Notes: generated from the sequence alone by a model not told the origin. A DNA stretch of 64,000 bases from Staphylococcus sp. KG4-3 (GCF_033597815.2 NZ_CP166245.1:248001-312000), one strand, 5' to 3'; positions 34,327 through 45,149 are shown, numbered from the stretch's first letter. Made by a program: numbers and translations.

Positions 34327-34908
34327 GTGGATTTGTTGAAGCAGAAAGTCGAAGCAGATGGTGTCGTTATTGACGAAAAGATTTTAAAGGTAGATGGTTT
34401 TTTAAACCATCAAATCGATGCCAAGCTGATGCATGATGTAGGACGAACTTTTTACGAACAATTTAAGGACGAGGGCATCACAAAAATTTTAACAATTGAA
34501 GCGTCTGGTATTGCACCGGCGATTATGGCAGCTATGCACTTTGATGTGCCATGCCTATTCGCTAAAAAAGCAAAACCAAGTACACTAAAAAAAGATGTGT
34601 ATCAAGCAGATATACATTCTTTTACTAAAAATACGACAAGTACAGTGATTGTGTCTAAAGAGTTTTTAGATGAAAATGACAAAGTACTTATCGTAGATGA
34701 CTTTTTAGCCAATGGAGATGCATCTTTAGGCTTAAATGAAATTGTACAACAAGCCAAAGGTACAACAGTTGGTATAGGTATTGTAGTAGAAAAAAGTTTC
34801 CAACCTGGGAGAGAACGTTTGGAACAAGCAGGTTTAACAGTTTCATCATTATGCAAAGTGGCTTCGCTAAGTGGAAATAAAGTTACTTTCGTTGGCGAAG
34901 AAGCATGA
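34327..34908 (+). CDS. xpt: Xanthine phosphoribosyltransferase
   Basis: A 193-residue phosphoribosyltransferase with the PRPP-binding motif VLIVDDFLANGDA near residue 120 and IEASGIAPAIMAA near residue 57. It converts xanthine and PRPP to XMP. The start is GTG 34327 with GAGGAGG upstream. It overlaps pbuX by four bases (ATGA), so uptake and salvage are translationally coupled. Regulated by the guanine riboswitch. Confidence 0.95.
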   Translation: MDLLKQKVEADGVVIDEKILKVDGFLNHQIDAKLMHDVGRTFYEQFKDEGITKILTIEASGIAPAIMAAMHFDVPCLFAKKAKPSTLKKDVYQADIHSFTKNTTSTVIVSKEFLDENDKVLIVDDFLANGDASLGLNEIVQQAKGTTVGIGIVVEKSFQPGRERLEQAGLTVSSLCKVASLSGNKVTFVGEEA

Positions 34909-36173
34909 AAACCTTCATTTTAAGTTTACAGCATTTATTAGCAATGTATGCGGGGGCAATACTCGTACCTATTATTGTAGGAACAAGTTTAGACTTCACA
35001 CCTGAACAAATTGCTTTCCTAGTTACAGTGGACATCTTTATGTGTGGTGTAGCGACCTTCTTGCAAGTATGGAAAGGTACAGGCATTGGTTTGCCGATTG
35101 TATTAGGCTGTACATTTACTGCTGTGGCACCAATGATTTTAATTGGGCAAACTAAAGGTATTGGTGACTTATATGGTTCGCTCTTCTTGTCGGGTATTCT
35201 AGTTGTAATCATTGCACCATTCTTTTCCTATTTGGTGAAGTTCTTCCCTCCAGTTGTTACTGGAAGTGTGGTAACAATTATTGGGATTAACCTAATGCCA
35301 GTTGCAATGAATTATTTGGCAGGAGGAGAAGGTGCTAAAGACTACGGGGATTCTAAAAATATCATCTTAGGTGTCATCACTTTGGTTGTCATTTTACTCG
35401 TACAGCGTTTTACTGTAGGATTTTTGAAATCTATCGCTATACTTATCGGACTTATTGTGGGGACGGTGCTAGCCGGCTTCTTTGGAATCGTAGATGTAAA
35501 TCAAATTGGTACGGCGCATTGGTTTGCTTTACCTCAACCGTTTAGATTTTCAACTTTCAGCTTTGACTTTGGGGCGACACTTGTATTCTTTATAGTTGCA
35601 TTAGTAAGTTTAATAGAATCAACCGGTGTATATCATGCATTAAGTGAAATAACAGGTAAATCATTGGAACGCAAAGATTTCCGTAAAGGTTATACAGCAG
35701 AAGGTATTGCTATCATCTTAGGTTCTATCTTCAACGCATTCCCTTATACTGCGTATTCACAAAATGTAGGCTTAGTATCATTGTCAGGTGCGAAAAAGAA
35801 TAAAGTGATATACGGTATGGTTATATTGCTAGTTATTTGTGGGTGTATTCCTAAATTAGGTGCATTAGCAAATATGATTCCTCTACCAGTATTAGGTGGA
35901 GCGATGATAGCTATGTTTGGCATGGTCATGGCATATGGTGTTAGTATATTAGGTAATATTAATTTTAAGAATCAAAATAATTTGTTAGTTATTGCTGTAT
36001 CTGTAGGACTAGGAACGGGTATAAGTGCAGTACCTCAGGCGTTTGACGCCTTAGGTGAACAATTTGCATGGTTAACTCAAAACGGTATTGTACTAGGTGC
36101 AATTTCAGCAATTGTTTTGAATTTCTTTTTTAATGGCATAAAGCATCAACAAGACACGGAAATTATGAAATAA
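34905..36173 (+). CDS. pbuX: Xanthine permease
   Basis: A 422-residue nucleobase:cation symporter-2 protein with 12-14 spans. The family motif is visible as YSQNVGLVSLSGAKKN near residue 285, preceded by SLIESTGVYHALSEITG. It imports xanthine for the preceding phosphoribosyltransferase. The ATG overlaps the xpt stop codon. Confidence 0.93.
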   Translation: MKTFILSLQHLLAMYAGAILVPIIVGTSLDFTPEQIAFLVTVDIFMCGVATFLQVWKGTGIGLPIVLGCTFTAVAPMILIGQTKGIGDLYGSLFLSGILVVIIAPFFSYLVKFFPPVVTGSVVTIIGINLMPVAMNYLAGGEGAKDYGDSKNIILGVITLVVILLVQRFTVGFLKSIAILIGLIVGTVLAGFFGIVDVNQIGTAHWFALPQPFRFSTFSFDFGATLVFFIVALVSLIESTGVYHALSEITGKSLERKDFRKGYTAEGIAIILGSIFNAFPYTAYSQNVGLVSLSGAKKNKVIYGMVILLVICGCIPKLGALANMIPLPVLGGAMIAMFGMVMAYGVSILGNINFKNQNNLLVIAVSVGLGTGISAVPQAFDALGEQFAWLTQNGIVLGAISAIVLNFFFNGIKHQQDTEIMK

Positions 36174-36193
36174 TAGAACTATAAAACAATTAA

Positions 36194-37678
<1,485 letters not shown>

Positions 37679-37699
37679 GTTAAAAGGAGATTTAAAGTT

Positions 37700-39241
37700 A
37701 TGGAAATGGCGAAAGAGCAAGAGCTCATACTTGTTTTAGACTTTGGTAGCCAATACAATCAGTTAATTACACGACGTATTCGTGAAATGGGCGTATATAG
37801 TGAGTTACACGACCATGAGATTAGTATGGAAGAAATAAAACAATTGAACCCTAAAGGTATTATCCTTTCGGGTGGACCAAACTCAGTTTATGAAGAAGAT
37901 TCGTTCACAATTGATCCAGAAATATACAATTTAGGAGTGCCGATTTTAGGTATTTGTTATGGTATGCAGTTGACGACTAAACTATTAGGCGGAAAAGTTG
38001 AACGTGCCAATGAACGTGAATATGGTAAAGCAATCATCAATGCTAAAACTGATGAATTATTCTTCGGTTTACCGGAAGAACAAAATGTTTGGATGAGTCA
38101 TTCAGATAAAGTTATTGAGATTCCAGAAGGCTTTGAAGTTATTGCTGACAGCCCAAGCACAAATTATGCAGCGATTGAAGATAAATCTCGCCGTATTTAT
38201 GGTGTACAATTCCACCCAGAAGTACGTCATACTGAATATGGTAATGACTTATTACGTAACTTTGTACGTCGCGTATGTGAATGTACTGGTGAATGGTCAA
38301 TGGAAAACTTCATTGAAATCGAAGTTGAAAAAATCCGCAATCAAGTTGGCGACCGTAGAGTGTTATGTGCTATGAGTGGTGGAGTTGATTCATCTGTAGT
38401 AGCAGTATTGTTACACAAAGCAATTGGTGATCAGCTTACATGTATCTTTGTAGATCATGGCTTATTACGTAAAGGTGAAGGCGATATGGTTATGGAGCAG
38501 TTCGGTGAAGGCTTCAACATGAATATTATTCGTGTAGATGCACAAGAACGTTTCATGAGTAAATTACAAGGCGTGTCAGACCCAGAACAAAAACGTAAAA
38601 TCATCGGGAATGAGTTTATCTATGTCTTCGATGATGAAGCATCTAAATTAAAAGGTGTAGATTTCTTAGCGCAAGGTACACTTTATACAGATGTTATCGA
38701 GTCAGGCACAAAAACTGCTCAAACGATTAAATCACACCACAATGTAGGTGGTTTACCTGAAGATATGGAATTCCAGTTAATCGAACCTATTAATACACTA
38801 TTCAAAGATGAAGTGCGCGAACTAGGTATCGAATTAGGTATTCCAGAGCACTTAGTTTGGAGACAACCATTCCCAGGTCCAGGTTTAGGTATCCGTGTCC
38901 TTGGAGAAATCACTGAAGACAAACTTGAAATTGTACGTGAATCTGATGCGATTTTAAGACAGGTTATCCGTGAGGAAGGTCTTGAACGTGAAATTTGGCA
39001 ATACTTCACAGTATTACCAGGTATCCAATCAGTAGGTGTTATGGGAGATTACCGTACGTATGACCATACAGTTGGTATTCGTGCCGTAACCTCAATCGAT
39101 GGCATGACAAGTGACTTCGCCCGTATCGACTGGGAAGTCTTACAAAAGATTTCAAGCCGTATCGTAAATGAAGTCGATCACGTTAACCGCGTTGTTTATG
39201 ATATAACATCTAAACCGCCAAGTACAATCGAGTGGGAATAA
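37700..39241 (+). CDS. guaA: GMP synthase (glutamine-hydrolysing)
   Basis: A 513-residue two-domain enzyme. The N-terminal class I glutamine amidotransferase has the catalytic cysteine in ILGICYGMQ and the His-Glu pair in GVQFHPEV. The ATP-pyrophosphatase domain has the P-loop [10 protein letters not shown] near residue 232. It makes GMP from XMP. The start MEMAKEQEL matches S. aureus. Its 3' end adjoins a decayed integrase and may be a chromosomal attachment site. Confidence 0.97.
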   Translation: MEMAKEQELILVLDFGSQYNQLITRRIREMGVYSELHDHEISMEEIKQLNPKGIILSGGPNSVYEEDSFTIDPEIYNLGVPILGICYGMQLTTKLLGGKVERANEREYGKAIINAKTDELFFGLPEEQNVWMSHSDKVIEIPEGFEVIADSPSTNYAAIEDKSRRIYGVQFHPEVRHTEYGNDLLRNFVRRVCECTGEWSMENFIEIEVEKIRNQVGDRRVLCAMSGGVDSSVVAVLLHKAIGDQLTCIFVDHGLLRKGEGDMVMEQFGEGFNMNIIRVDAQERFMSKLQGVSDPEQKRKIIGNEFIYVFDDEASKLKGVDFLAQGTLYTDVIESGTKTAQTIKSHHNVGGLPEDMEFQLIEPINTLFKDEVRELGIELGIPEHLVWRQPFPGPGLGIRVLGEITEDKLEIVRESDAILRQVIREEGLEREIWQYFTVLPGIQSVGVMGDYRTYDHTVGIRAVTSIDGMTSDFARIDWEVLQKISSRIVNEVDHVNRVVYDITSKPPSTIEWE

Positions 39242-39257
39242 TAGTATAGAATGATGA

Positions 39258-39292
39258 AACCCCTTAAGTCTATGGCTTAAGGGGTTGTTTTT
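39258..39292 (+). terminator. Terminator of the guanine operon
   Basis: AACCCCTTAAG and CTTAAGGGGTT form a perfect 11-base stem around 7 bases, followed by GTTTTT. Confidence 0.88.
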
Positions 39293-39337
39293 GTGGATTT
39301 GAAATTGTAAATAGGGCGAGTGTATTAAAATTTGCGC

Positions 39338-39877
39338 TTATTGTTGATTGTTTTCTTTAGATTGATGATCCTTGATATATACTTTAACCATAGCAATTGA
39401 AATCCAACTTACTAACAAAATTGGTAAGATTATAATATTCATCAAGCTCACATCAAGGGTAGCCGTTGAAATATTTAAATGTTTTAATTCACGAATTGTA
39501 TCGCCTGAAGAAGTGAAGAATTGATACAAAGTAAAAAATATAGTTGTCCACTGAATATAATACTCAATAACCATGATTAAGAGTTCATTATAACTATTTA
39601 TTTTCATGATAAGTCTTACTAAATAATAATTCATTAAACCTGATAGAAGTATGGTTATTAGTCCGAGTATAAATATACTACTTCCGTCATCTAGTATAAT
39701 GGCAAATAGGTAGTAAGTAATCAAAGCTGATATAGTTATAGATAATAAGGCGCTTATAACCATAAATACTGCGGAAGTAAATGCTTTTAGAAATAATAGC
39801 TTGTCTCTATGTTTGCCTGATAAAAAGCCAGTTAGTAAAAATAATATTAAAATAGTTAGAACGTTTAACCAAACCAT
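39338..39877 (-). CDS. Hypothetical five-span membrane protein (179 aa)
   Basis: The product starts MVWLNVLTILILFLLTGFLSG and has about five hydrophobic segments with a short charged tail (VYIKDHQSKENNQQ). I do not recognise a family. The ATG follows a weak AGG site that overlaps the end of a decayed integrase. It lies in the low-GC stretch after guaA that looks like an island remnant, probably as cargo. Confidence 0.6.
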   Translation of the reverse strand: MVWLNVLTILILFLLTGFLSGKHRDKLLFLKAFTSAVFMVISALLSITISALITYYLFAIILDDGSSIFILGLITILLSGLMNYYLVRLIMKINSYNELLIMVIEYYIQWTTIFFTLYQFFTSSGDTIRELKHLNISTATLDVSLMNIIILPILLVSWISIAMVKVYIKDHQSKENNQQ

Positions 39878-39882
39878 TTTAG

Positions 39883-40114
39883 TTACCTACTTTCTCTAGT
39901 TTATTCATCATATTTTTATCCATCTGTTCAGTGACATGGCTATATATATGTAATGTTGTCTTATGGTCTAGTATGTCCCACGCACTCCATTATAGCCTTA
40001 AGTGATTTAAAACATGATATGGCTATGTCTCATTGTATGGCTTGTGATGTGCTTCTCTATGCCAATGCTATTTGCAAATGATTGTATATAACTAATACTT
40101 AAACTAAGATACTG
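39883..40114 (-). pseudogene. Decayed tyrosine integrase (C-terminal fragment)
   Basis: On the minus strand one frame reads IGIEKHITSHTMRHSH, carrying the HxxRH catalytic motif of tyrosine recombinases. It is then broken by stops and shifts. In another frame the C-terminus resumes as TTLHIYSHVTEQMDKNMM, with the nucleophile tyrosine, and ends EKVGN. The matching order and spacing to phage and genomic-island integrases is clear despite frameshifts. The N-terminal two thirds are missing. Position right behind guaA supports past site-specific integration there. Confidence 0.8.
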
Positions 40115-40414
40115 TTAAATCAACATTTTGATGTTTAACAAGCACTAAGAGTATATACATAAAATATCCATGACTTAACCACGCCTTTTATAAAGTATTA
40201 TTTTCAAAGTGATTGAGTGTATATTGACACTTGTATGATTATTTATGCAAAATCAAAATCAGATTTTAATAAAAATATTGTTACCTATTTAATTCATAAG
40301 GTTAATTAAGTTTTCGAATTAAATATTTTCAAAAAATGGTGTAGTACCGTTATAAAAACTAAACTACACTGCTTTTTGTTTTTATAAACTTTTTTGATTA
40401 TAAAATAGTCTGCA
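40115..40414. other. AT-rich stretch within the guaA island remnant
   Basis: No gene. A GTTAAA...TTTAAC-type hairpin with an AACAT/ATGTT core lies at about 40113-40139 and a terminator at 40339-40369. Confidence 0.4.
40339..40369 (-). terminator. Terminator after the 111-aa membrane gene
   Basis: GTGTAGT and ACTACAC pair around a 17-base loop; T-rich runs follow on both sides (minus: ATTTTTTG). Confidence 0.65.
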
Positions 40415-40750
40415 TTATCTTTTAGAGTTATATTTTCTTTTTACATAAAAATAGTTCATAACTCCCAACAAAATGATAGCTAAAAGGTATACTAATTCAG
40501 AGTAATCTTTTGCCAAGCTATTATTATGCCAATAACCAAAATATTTCATGATTATATTTAAAAGTAAGAAATATACAAACCATACAAAAGTTCTTGCGAA
40601 AATTTCAATAATCATTGATTGTTGCTGAGTGTTAAACGAATTTTTCTTGTTTTTACGCCCGGTAGTTTCGGAAGGCAAGTAGCGAATTGCCAAAGATGTC
40701 CATAAAGCACTAAATATAAAAATGATAGTAAAAAATGCAAAAGTCTTCAA
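40415..40750 (-). CDS. Hypothetical three-span membrane protein (111 aa)
   Basis: The protein has hydrophobic segments at about residues 4-22, 50-68 and 84-102 with a basic linker (TGRKNKKNSF) and a basic tail. No family recognised. The start is TTG (40748-40750), with a strong GGAGGG site 7-8 bases upstream; no ATG fits. It belongs to the run of small membrane proteins after guaA. Confidence 0.6.
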   Translation of the reverse strand: MKTFAFFTIIFIFSALWTSLAIRYLPSETTGRKNKKNSFNTQQQSMIIEIFARTFVWFVYFLLLNIIMKYFGYWHNNSLAKDYSELVYLLAIILLGVMNYFYVKRKYNSKR

Positions 40751-40869
40751 AACAATACCCTCCAGTGAGTCATTATTGATTTAATAATCATCTTCATTAT
40801 TTTATGATTTTTAGTTCATTTTAAACTGATTAAAGCGAATATGTATTAATTTACTGCTAAATTTCTTCA

Positions 40870-41007
40870 TTAATAACGTTCTTCAAAACCACAGAACAGG
40901 CATACAAGAAATGCAATAAAAACGGCGGGTACAAAGATTGAACAAATTAGTAAAGGTATAGCCATGAGTATATAGTTATAGTCATATTTGTATTTACTGA
41001 AGTTCAC
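40870..41007 (-). CDS. Hypothetical small membrane protein (45 aa)
   Basis: A short frame with GTG start at 41005-41007 and GGCGAG upstream. The product has one long hydrophobic segment (ILMAIPLLICSIFVPAVFIA) with three cysteines near its end. It begins 27 bases after the 68-aa gene, suggesting one operon. No family recognised. Confidence 0.5.
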   Translation of the reverse strand: MNFSKYKYDYNYILMAIPLLICSIFVPAVFIAFLVCLFCGFEERY

Positions 41008-41034
41008 GATTTCACTCGCCAAGATAAAAGTAAT

Positions 41035-41241
41035 TTATTTTTTATTATGTTCTTCTATAGTAATGCCTTCTTTTCTTACTTTTTTACTATTTTCTCTTAT
41101 TAGTAATACAGTATTAGTAATAAATACGACTGCCAATATTATTGATAAAGTTAATCCTCCTATATCTGTGTTATTAAAGATGATTAATACAATCATAAGT
41201 ACAATGTTAATAATGTGATGTACATACATAGCTTTTGTCAT
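41035..41241 (-). CDS. Hypothetical two-span membrane protein (68 aa)
   Basis: Two hydrophobic segments (residues 8-22 and 29-47) and a basic C-terminus (ENSKKVRKEGITIEEHNKK). AAGGAGT lies 7 bases before the ATG. No family recognised. It is first in the tight pair with the 45-aa frame. Confidence 0.6.
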   Translation of the reverse strand: MTKAMYVHHIINIVLMIVLIIFNNTDIGGLTLSIILAVVFITNTVLLIRENSKKVRKEGITIEEHNKK

Positions 41242-41457
41242 TTGTAATACTCCTTAAAGTTTGTTGTTTTTTAATGTAAAACATATTGATGTTATATTTA
41301 AAAACTCTCTAAATGATACGTAAAACATCACATAATATTCTTCATCTAATATAAGGTTAGCAAAAATAGATATGGATTAATAGCTTTCACCAAAACAATA
41401 TGTTATTTTTAAAATTTTTATGTAGTAAAGTAACTTATTCCAATATTTTGCGTTTAA

Positions 41458-41559
41458 AATATTCATCATTCACTAGTAAATAAAGGGACGATAGTAGAGC
41501 AAAAAAATGTTGATGAGAAAGATGTTCCTAAATCAGTTAAAGATAATTTTAACCAGTGA
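41458..41559 (+). pseudogene. Possible fragment of a lost secreted protein gene
   Basis: A 33-codon open stretch without start ends in NVDEKDVPKSVKDNFNQ and stop, which reads like the C-terminus of a small lipoprotein domain. Nothing upstream continues it. The rest of 41242-41738 is AT-rich and holds no other gene. Confidence 0.25.
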
Positions 41560-41641
41560 TACAATTTTATTGTGAAATATTATGTGTAACTACTAGTGAT
41601 GAACAAATATATTAGGAAAAATATTACTGCAATATATAATT

Positions 41642-41698
41642 AAAAGGCATGAATACGGAATCAAACTAGCAATTTAGTTTCGTGTTTCATGCCTTTTA
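41642..41698 (-). terminator. Terminator after the Cse60-like gene
   Basis: AAAAGGCATGAA...AAACTA and TTTAGTTT...TTTCATGCCTTTT form a long imperfect stem with a T run on either side. It lies about 40 bases after the stop codon. Confidence 0.75.
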
Positions 41699-41738
41699 TG
41701 TAGTTCAGTTTTAGCAATATGAATAAAAATAATTTAAA

Positions 41739-41906
41739 TTACATTTTTACTTTATCTTGATATAAAATCCCTACACCATAACTACTAGAGCCGATAGCAT
41801 AATCGAATTTAATGATTTCAATATATGGATTTTCCTCTAAAAACGCATTGACCTTTTTATTTAATCCTTTTTCTGTTACTGCACTGATATTTATAATTTG
41901 CATCAT
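41739..41906 (-). CDS. Cse60-like small protein (55 aa)
   Basis: A frame with double ATG (41904-41906 first) and AAAAGGAACG upstream. The product (start MMQIINISAVTEKGLNKKVN, end SSSYGVGILYQDKVKM) has the strand-helix-strand-strand pattern and the Y-x-x-x-I-x-Y end of the Cse60 family. In Firmicutes such genes often accompany conjugative or island modules. That fits the integrase fragment nearby. Assignment is by eye. Confidence 0.55.
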   Translation of the reverse strand: MMQIINISAVTEKGLNKKVNAFLEENPYIEIIKFDYAIGSSSYGVGILYQDKVKM

Positions 41907-41946
41907 AGCACGTTCCTTTTTAAAATAGTTGATTGTTTATACTAAG

Positions 41947-42124
41947 TTATTGATAAGTAGCTACTTTAGTTATGTAAAATGAGGTATGTTCAATTGCACT
42001 TATGCTTTTTAAAAAAGTGTAGAAAAGCAAAGTATATAGAGACGAGAAAATCATTAAACTAATTATAGCTAATATAACAGTATATTTTTTTGGGGGGACG
42101 GCCTCTAGATTTATGTCTTGCCAT
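41947..42124 (-). pseudogene. Small membrane protein gene frameshifted in a C6A7 tract
   Basis: ATG 42122-42124 follows a strong AAGGAGAAG site and reads MARHKSRGRPPKK, then reaches a stop. Removing one base in the C6A7 run joins it to YTVILAIISLMIFSSLYTLL and on to a TAA at 41947, giving a 58-residue basic-headed single-span protein. The span is 178 bases, one more than a multiple of three. It may be a pseudogene, a slippage-controlled gene or a sequencing error. It lies 40 bases before the Cse60-like gene. Confidence 0.6.
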
Positions 42125-42669
42125 TATGACTTCTCCTTTTTTGTAAAAATTTTTATGAAACATTAATGTTTTTTAGTGTGGACAATATATTCAAAGTATA
42201 ATTTTATATTATCAAAGAATACGATGGTTGTGGACGTAGGTTTTCATAAAAGCAAAAGAGGCTTTAGCGTATGGCTATAATATTAGGTTATTGATAAAAC
42301 GAGCTAGTGTAATTTAGAATATATAAAAATAATGAAGATGTATTGTAAAATGACGCATATTAAAATAAATGACACTAATTTTGTATGCAAAAAAGCTGTT
42401 TTTGACAAATTTGTGTATAATGTAGAAAACGTTTTCTTATTATGATTTTGTAACCTTTGAAGGCCTACGGGTATGAGAATGAAGGCGAATTATTTTTTAA
42501 CTAAAATATACAAATTTCTGATATAATAGCTTAGTTATACAAAAATCATAAATAATTTTTAGAATCATGTAAATTTAATATATGAGTGGAATTTTCTTTG
42601 TGATAAACTGTATTTTGTAGAAAACTAGCATTTATGCAAATGTTAGCTTAGATAAGGGGATGAACAAGA
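42125..42669 (+). promoter_or_regulatory. gltT upstream region with cre site and extended -10 promoter
   Basis: No gene in 545 bases. AGAAAACGTTTTCT at 42424-42437 is a palindromic cre-like site directly after a TATAAT at 42417-42422. A second promoter candidate has an extended -10, TGATATAAT, at 42519-42527. Both face gltT, so CcpA repression is likely. A short open stretch near 42250-42315 has no recognisable product. Confidence 0.5.
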
Positions 42670-43944
42670 GTGAGAGTAATTAAAAGAATAAACCTACCGA
42701 CGCAAATTATCATAGCATTGGTATTAGGGGTAATTTTAGGTAGTATCTTACATGGAAATAAAGATGTAATTAACTATATACAACCATTCGGTGATGTATT
42801 TATAAATTTAATTAAAATGTTAGTAGTACCTATTGTATTTTGTTCTTTAGCACTATCTATTTCAAATGTTGGAGATACAAAAACGATTGGACGCTATGGC
42901 GGTAAAACATTATTATATTTTGTTATTATGACAAGTTTTGCAATTTTTATGGGGTTAATATTTGGTAATTTATTTAAACCAGGTCAAGGACTGAATCCCG
43001 ATTTATTACCTAAAGGTGATATTTCAAAATATGAATCAACTGCTAAGGCTGCAGAAAGCTCTACATATGGAAATCATTTAATCGATACAATTGTTAATAT
43101 TATACCGACTAACGTAGTTGAAGCATTTGGATCTGGAGAACTTTTACCGGTCATATTCTTCTCAGTATTTTTCGGTTTGGCGTTAGCTGCTATTGGACAA
43201 AAAGCACAACCTGTTAAAGACTTTTTAGGTGGCGCATTAGAAGCAGTATTCTGGATGATTGGTAAAGTATTATTATTAGCGCCAATTGCAGTATTTGCAT
43301 TTATTACTACAACGATTATTACTTTTGGATTATCAGCATTAATTCCACTGTTCAAATTATGTTTAACAGTAGTTATTGCTATGCTTTTCTTTATTTTCAT
43401 TGTATTAGGCATTGTTTCGAGAATTTGTGGAGTGAGAATTACGCAAATCATCAAGTTGTTGAAAAATGATTTAATGCTTGCGTTTTCAACTGCAAGTTCA
43501 GAAGCAGTATTACCAACAGTTATGAAAAAAATGGAAAGATTTGGTGTGCCTAGAGATATCGCATCCTTTGTGTTACCAACTGGTTATTCGTTTAACCTTG
43601 ATGGTGCGGCCATGTACCAATCTATTGCGGCACTATTTGTTGCACAATTATACGGTGTTGACTTAAGTATTGGTGAACAAATCATCTTAATGGTTACATT
43701 GATGCTTACATCAAAAGGTATGGCTGGTGTGCCAGGAGCTTCGATCGTAGTGTTATTAACAACATTAGGCTCGGTTGGATTAAATCCACAAGGTTTAGCA
43801 CTTATTATAGGTGTAGACAGAATTTTAGAAATGCTTAGAACATGTGTTAACGTATTAGGAAACTCTGTAGCTACAATCTTTATTGCTAAAACAGAAGGTG
43901 TTTACGATAAAAAAGAAGGCGAAGAGTATCTGAAGACGATATAG
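42670..43944 (+). CDS. gltT: Glutamate/dicarboxylate:cation symporter
   Basis: A 424-residue SLC1 carrier (GltT type). The helical hairpin-1 serine-rich motif is visible as AFSTASSEAVLPTVM near residue 275. The substrate and sodium region GYSFNLDGAAMYQS follows near residue 305, then SKGMAGVPGASIVVL and DRILEMLRTCVNVLGNS. The start is GTG 42670 with AAGGGG upstream. It imports glutamate and aspartate. Staphylococcal gltT is known to be CcpA-repressed, consistent with the cre-like site upstream. Confidence 0.9.
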   Translation: MRVIKRINLPTQIIIALVLGVILGSILHGNKDVINYIQPFGDVFINLIKMLVVPIVFCSLALSISNVGDTKTIGRYGGKTLLYFVIMTSFAIFMGLIFGNLFKPGQGLNPDLLPKGDISKYESTAKAAESSTYGNHLIDTIVNIIPTNVVEAFGSGELLPVIFFSVFFGLALAAIGQKAQPVKDFLGGALEAVFWMIGKVLLLAPIAVFAFITTTIITFGLSALIPLFKLCLTVVIAMLFFIFIVLGIVSRICGVRITQIIKLLKNDLMLAFSTASSEAVLPTVMKKMERFGVPRDIASFVLPTGYSFNLDGAAMYQSIAALFVAQLYGVDLSIGEQIILMVTLMLTSKGMAGVPGASIVVLLTTLGSVGLNPQGLALIIGVDRILEMLRTCVNVLGNSVATIFIAKTEGVYDKKEGEEYLKTI

Positions 43945-43961
43945 AAAACAATATAGAAAAC

Positions 43962-43997
43962 GCCCCCTCCTTTACAGAGTGTAAGGGAGGGTATTTT
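43962..43997 (+). terminator. Terminator after gltT
   Basis: CCCTCCTTTAC and GTAAGGGAGGG pair around a 5-base loop, followed by TATTTTT. Confidence 0.8.
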
Positions 43998-44029
43998 TAT
44001 GCAATTTTTAAAATTAGATACTGTTTATA

Positions 44030-44239
44030 TTAAAAATAAGTGTACGTAAGAAGGATATAAAAAAGTGTAACCATAATGATGTTTAAGAAAAACATGAAAC
44101 GAAATTGTTTTCCGTTCATAGGGGAAGTCCGTTCTTTATATGCTTTTTTATTTACATTTTGATGTGTTTGTACCGTGTTATTCCAAGACATTATACTAAC
44201 AAAGATTATACCTACTAGAATTTTAAGAGTAAGATTCAA
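44030..44239 (-). CDS. Hypothetical two-span membrane protein (69 aa)
   Basis: Hydrophobic segments at residues 3-18 and 48-66 flank a basic loop. The start is TTG 44237-44239 behind AAGGAGAG; no ATG is suitably placed. No family recognised. Confidence 0.5.
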   Translation of the reverse strand: MNLTLKILVGIIFVSIMSWNNTVQTHQNVNKKAYKERTSPMNGKQFRFMFFLNIIMVTLFYILLTYTYF

Positions 44240-44356
44240 TGTATGTCTCTCCTTAAGTCGACTATTTTTTATAAAAAATAAATTGTGTTATGATTTCTTA
44301 TAAGATAACACAAATTCAGATCTTCAAAAATATTATTAAGTAAAAGGTGCGATAAT

Positions 44357-44542
44357 ATGCAACAAAAAAATAAATTAGATATTGGTTTTGTAATTTCTAG
44401 TTTTATCAATATTATTTTAGCACTGTTAGTAGCTTTTGGTATATCTACATTTAGCCAAACTATACTTATTGTATTTGCGTTGATTACGATGGTAAATGCT
44501 ATTTATTTACTATATAAGGCATTCTATATATTTAAAGAATGA
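44357..44542 (+). CDS. Small two-span membrane protein (61 aa)
   Basis: AAAGGTG precedes ATG 44357. The protein has two hydrophobic helices (residues 9-26 and 33-54). It lies 42 bases ahead of another small membrane protein, likely in one operon. No family recognised. Confidence 0.6.
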   Translation: MQQKNKLDIGFVISSFINIILALLVAFGISTFSQTILIVFALITMVNAIYLLYKAFYIFKE

Positions 44543-44584
44543 AGAACTTAACAATTAGCCAATCGCTAGGAGGAGTTACATATT

Positions 44585-44785
44585 ATGGCAATTACATTAT
44601 TGATTATTGTATTTTTAATAAATATGGTAGGAGCATTATATTTATTAATGAAACTTTTGAAATTAAAAAAAGAGCAGGCTCCTGATCGTGAATATAAAAG
44701 AATGATAGATCGTATGTCCCCTTACTTGTGGTCATCACTCATCATATCTGTTATTTTATTCATCATCGCGTTAATTGTTGGTTGA
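44585..44785 (+). CDS. Small two-span membrane protein (66 aa)
   Basis: TAGGAGGAG lies before ATG 44585. Hydrophobic segments at residues 2-24 and 48-65 surround a charged loop (KLKKEQAPDREYKRMIDR). It follows the 61-aa gene closely and probably shares its transcript. No family recognised. Confidence 0.6.
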   Translation: MAITLLIIVFLINMVGALYLLMKLLKLKKEQAPDREYKRMIDRMSPYLWSSLIISVILFIIALIVG

Positions 44786-45149
44786 TTTTAAAGTTTTGAA
44801 AAGGGAATAATGTGATACTGTATTTTTTTAAGAATAGATTATTTTAAAAGTAGAACGCTATTATTTTAGGTGATGTGCGTTATGAAATTTAAGGTTGTAT
44901 GTTGAATTATTATCTATAAACAAGAATAAAAATAAATAGAACAATACACTATATCGTTACTAAAAATTAAATTAATAAACTAATTTACGGTTTAGGGTGT
45001 ACAAATGAATGATTACTCGTTATAATAGGTATTAAGTAATTTAGTTCGTGAAATTGATTTGTAGAGTTATTCTTTTGAATTTACTCCTTTTGATTTTTTA
45101 AGACAGATTACAAATATTCGTGCAAAAGCACATATGGAGGAATTTAATT
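44786..45149 (+). other. Leader region of the cold-shock gene
   Basis: About 360 AT-rich bases without a gene. TATAAT-like boxes near 45020 would give a 5' leader of about 120 bases, typical of csp genes where the leader controls cold translation. No strong hairpin was recognised by eye. Confidence 0.4.

Noticed and set aside
42250..42315. Open stretch reading KEALAYGYNIRLLIKRASVI, as a transposase remnant
   Set aside because: Too short, no start, no recognisable motif; cannot be tied to any family by eye.
39242..42669. Search for a second copy of the guaA end as the right attachment site
   Set aside because: Only partial similarity (GAGTGGAA near 42582) was seen; too short to call an att site.
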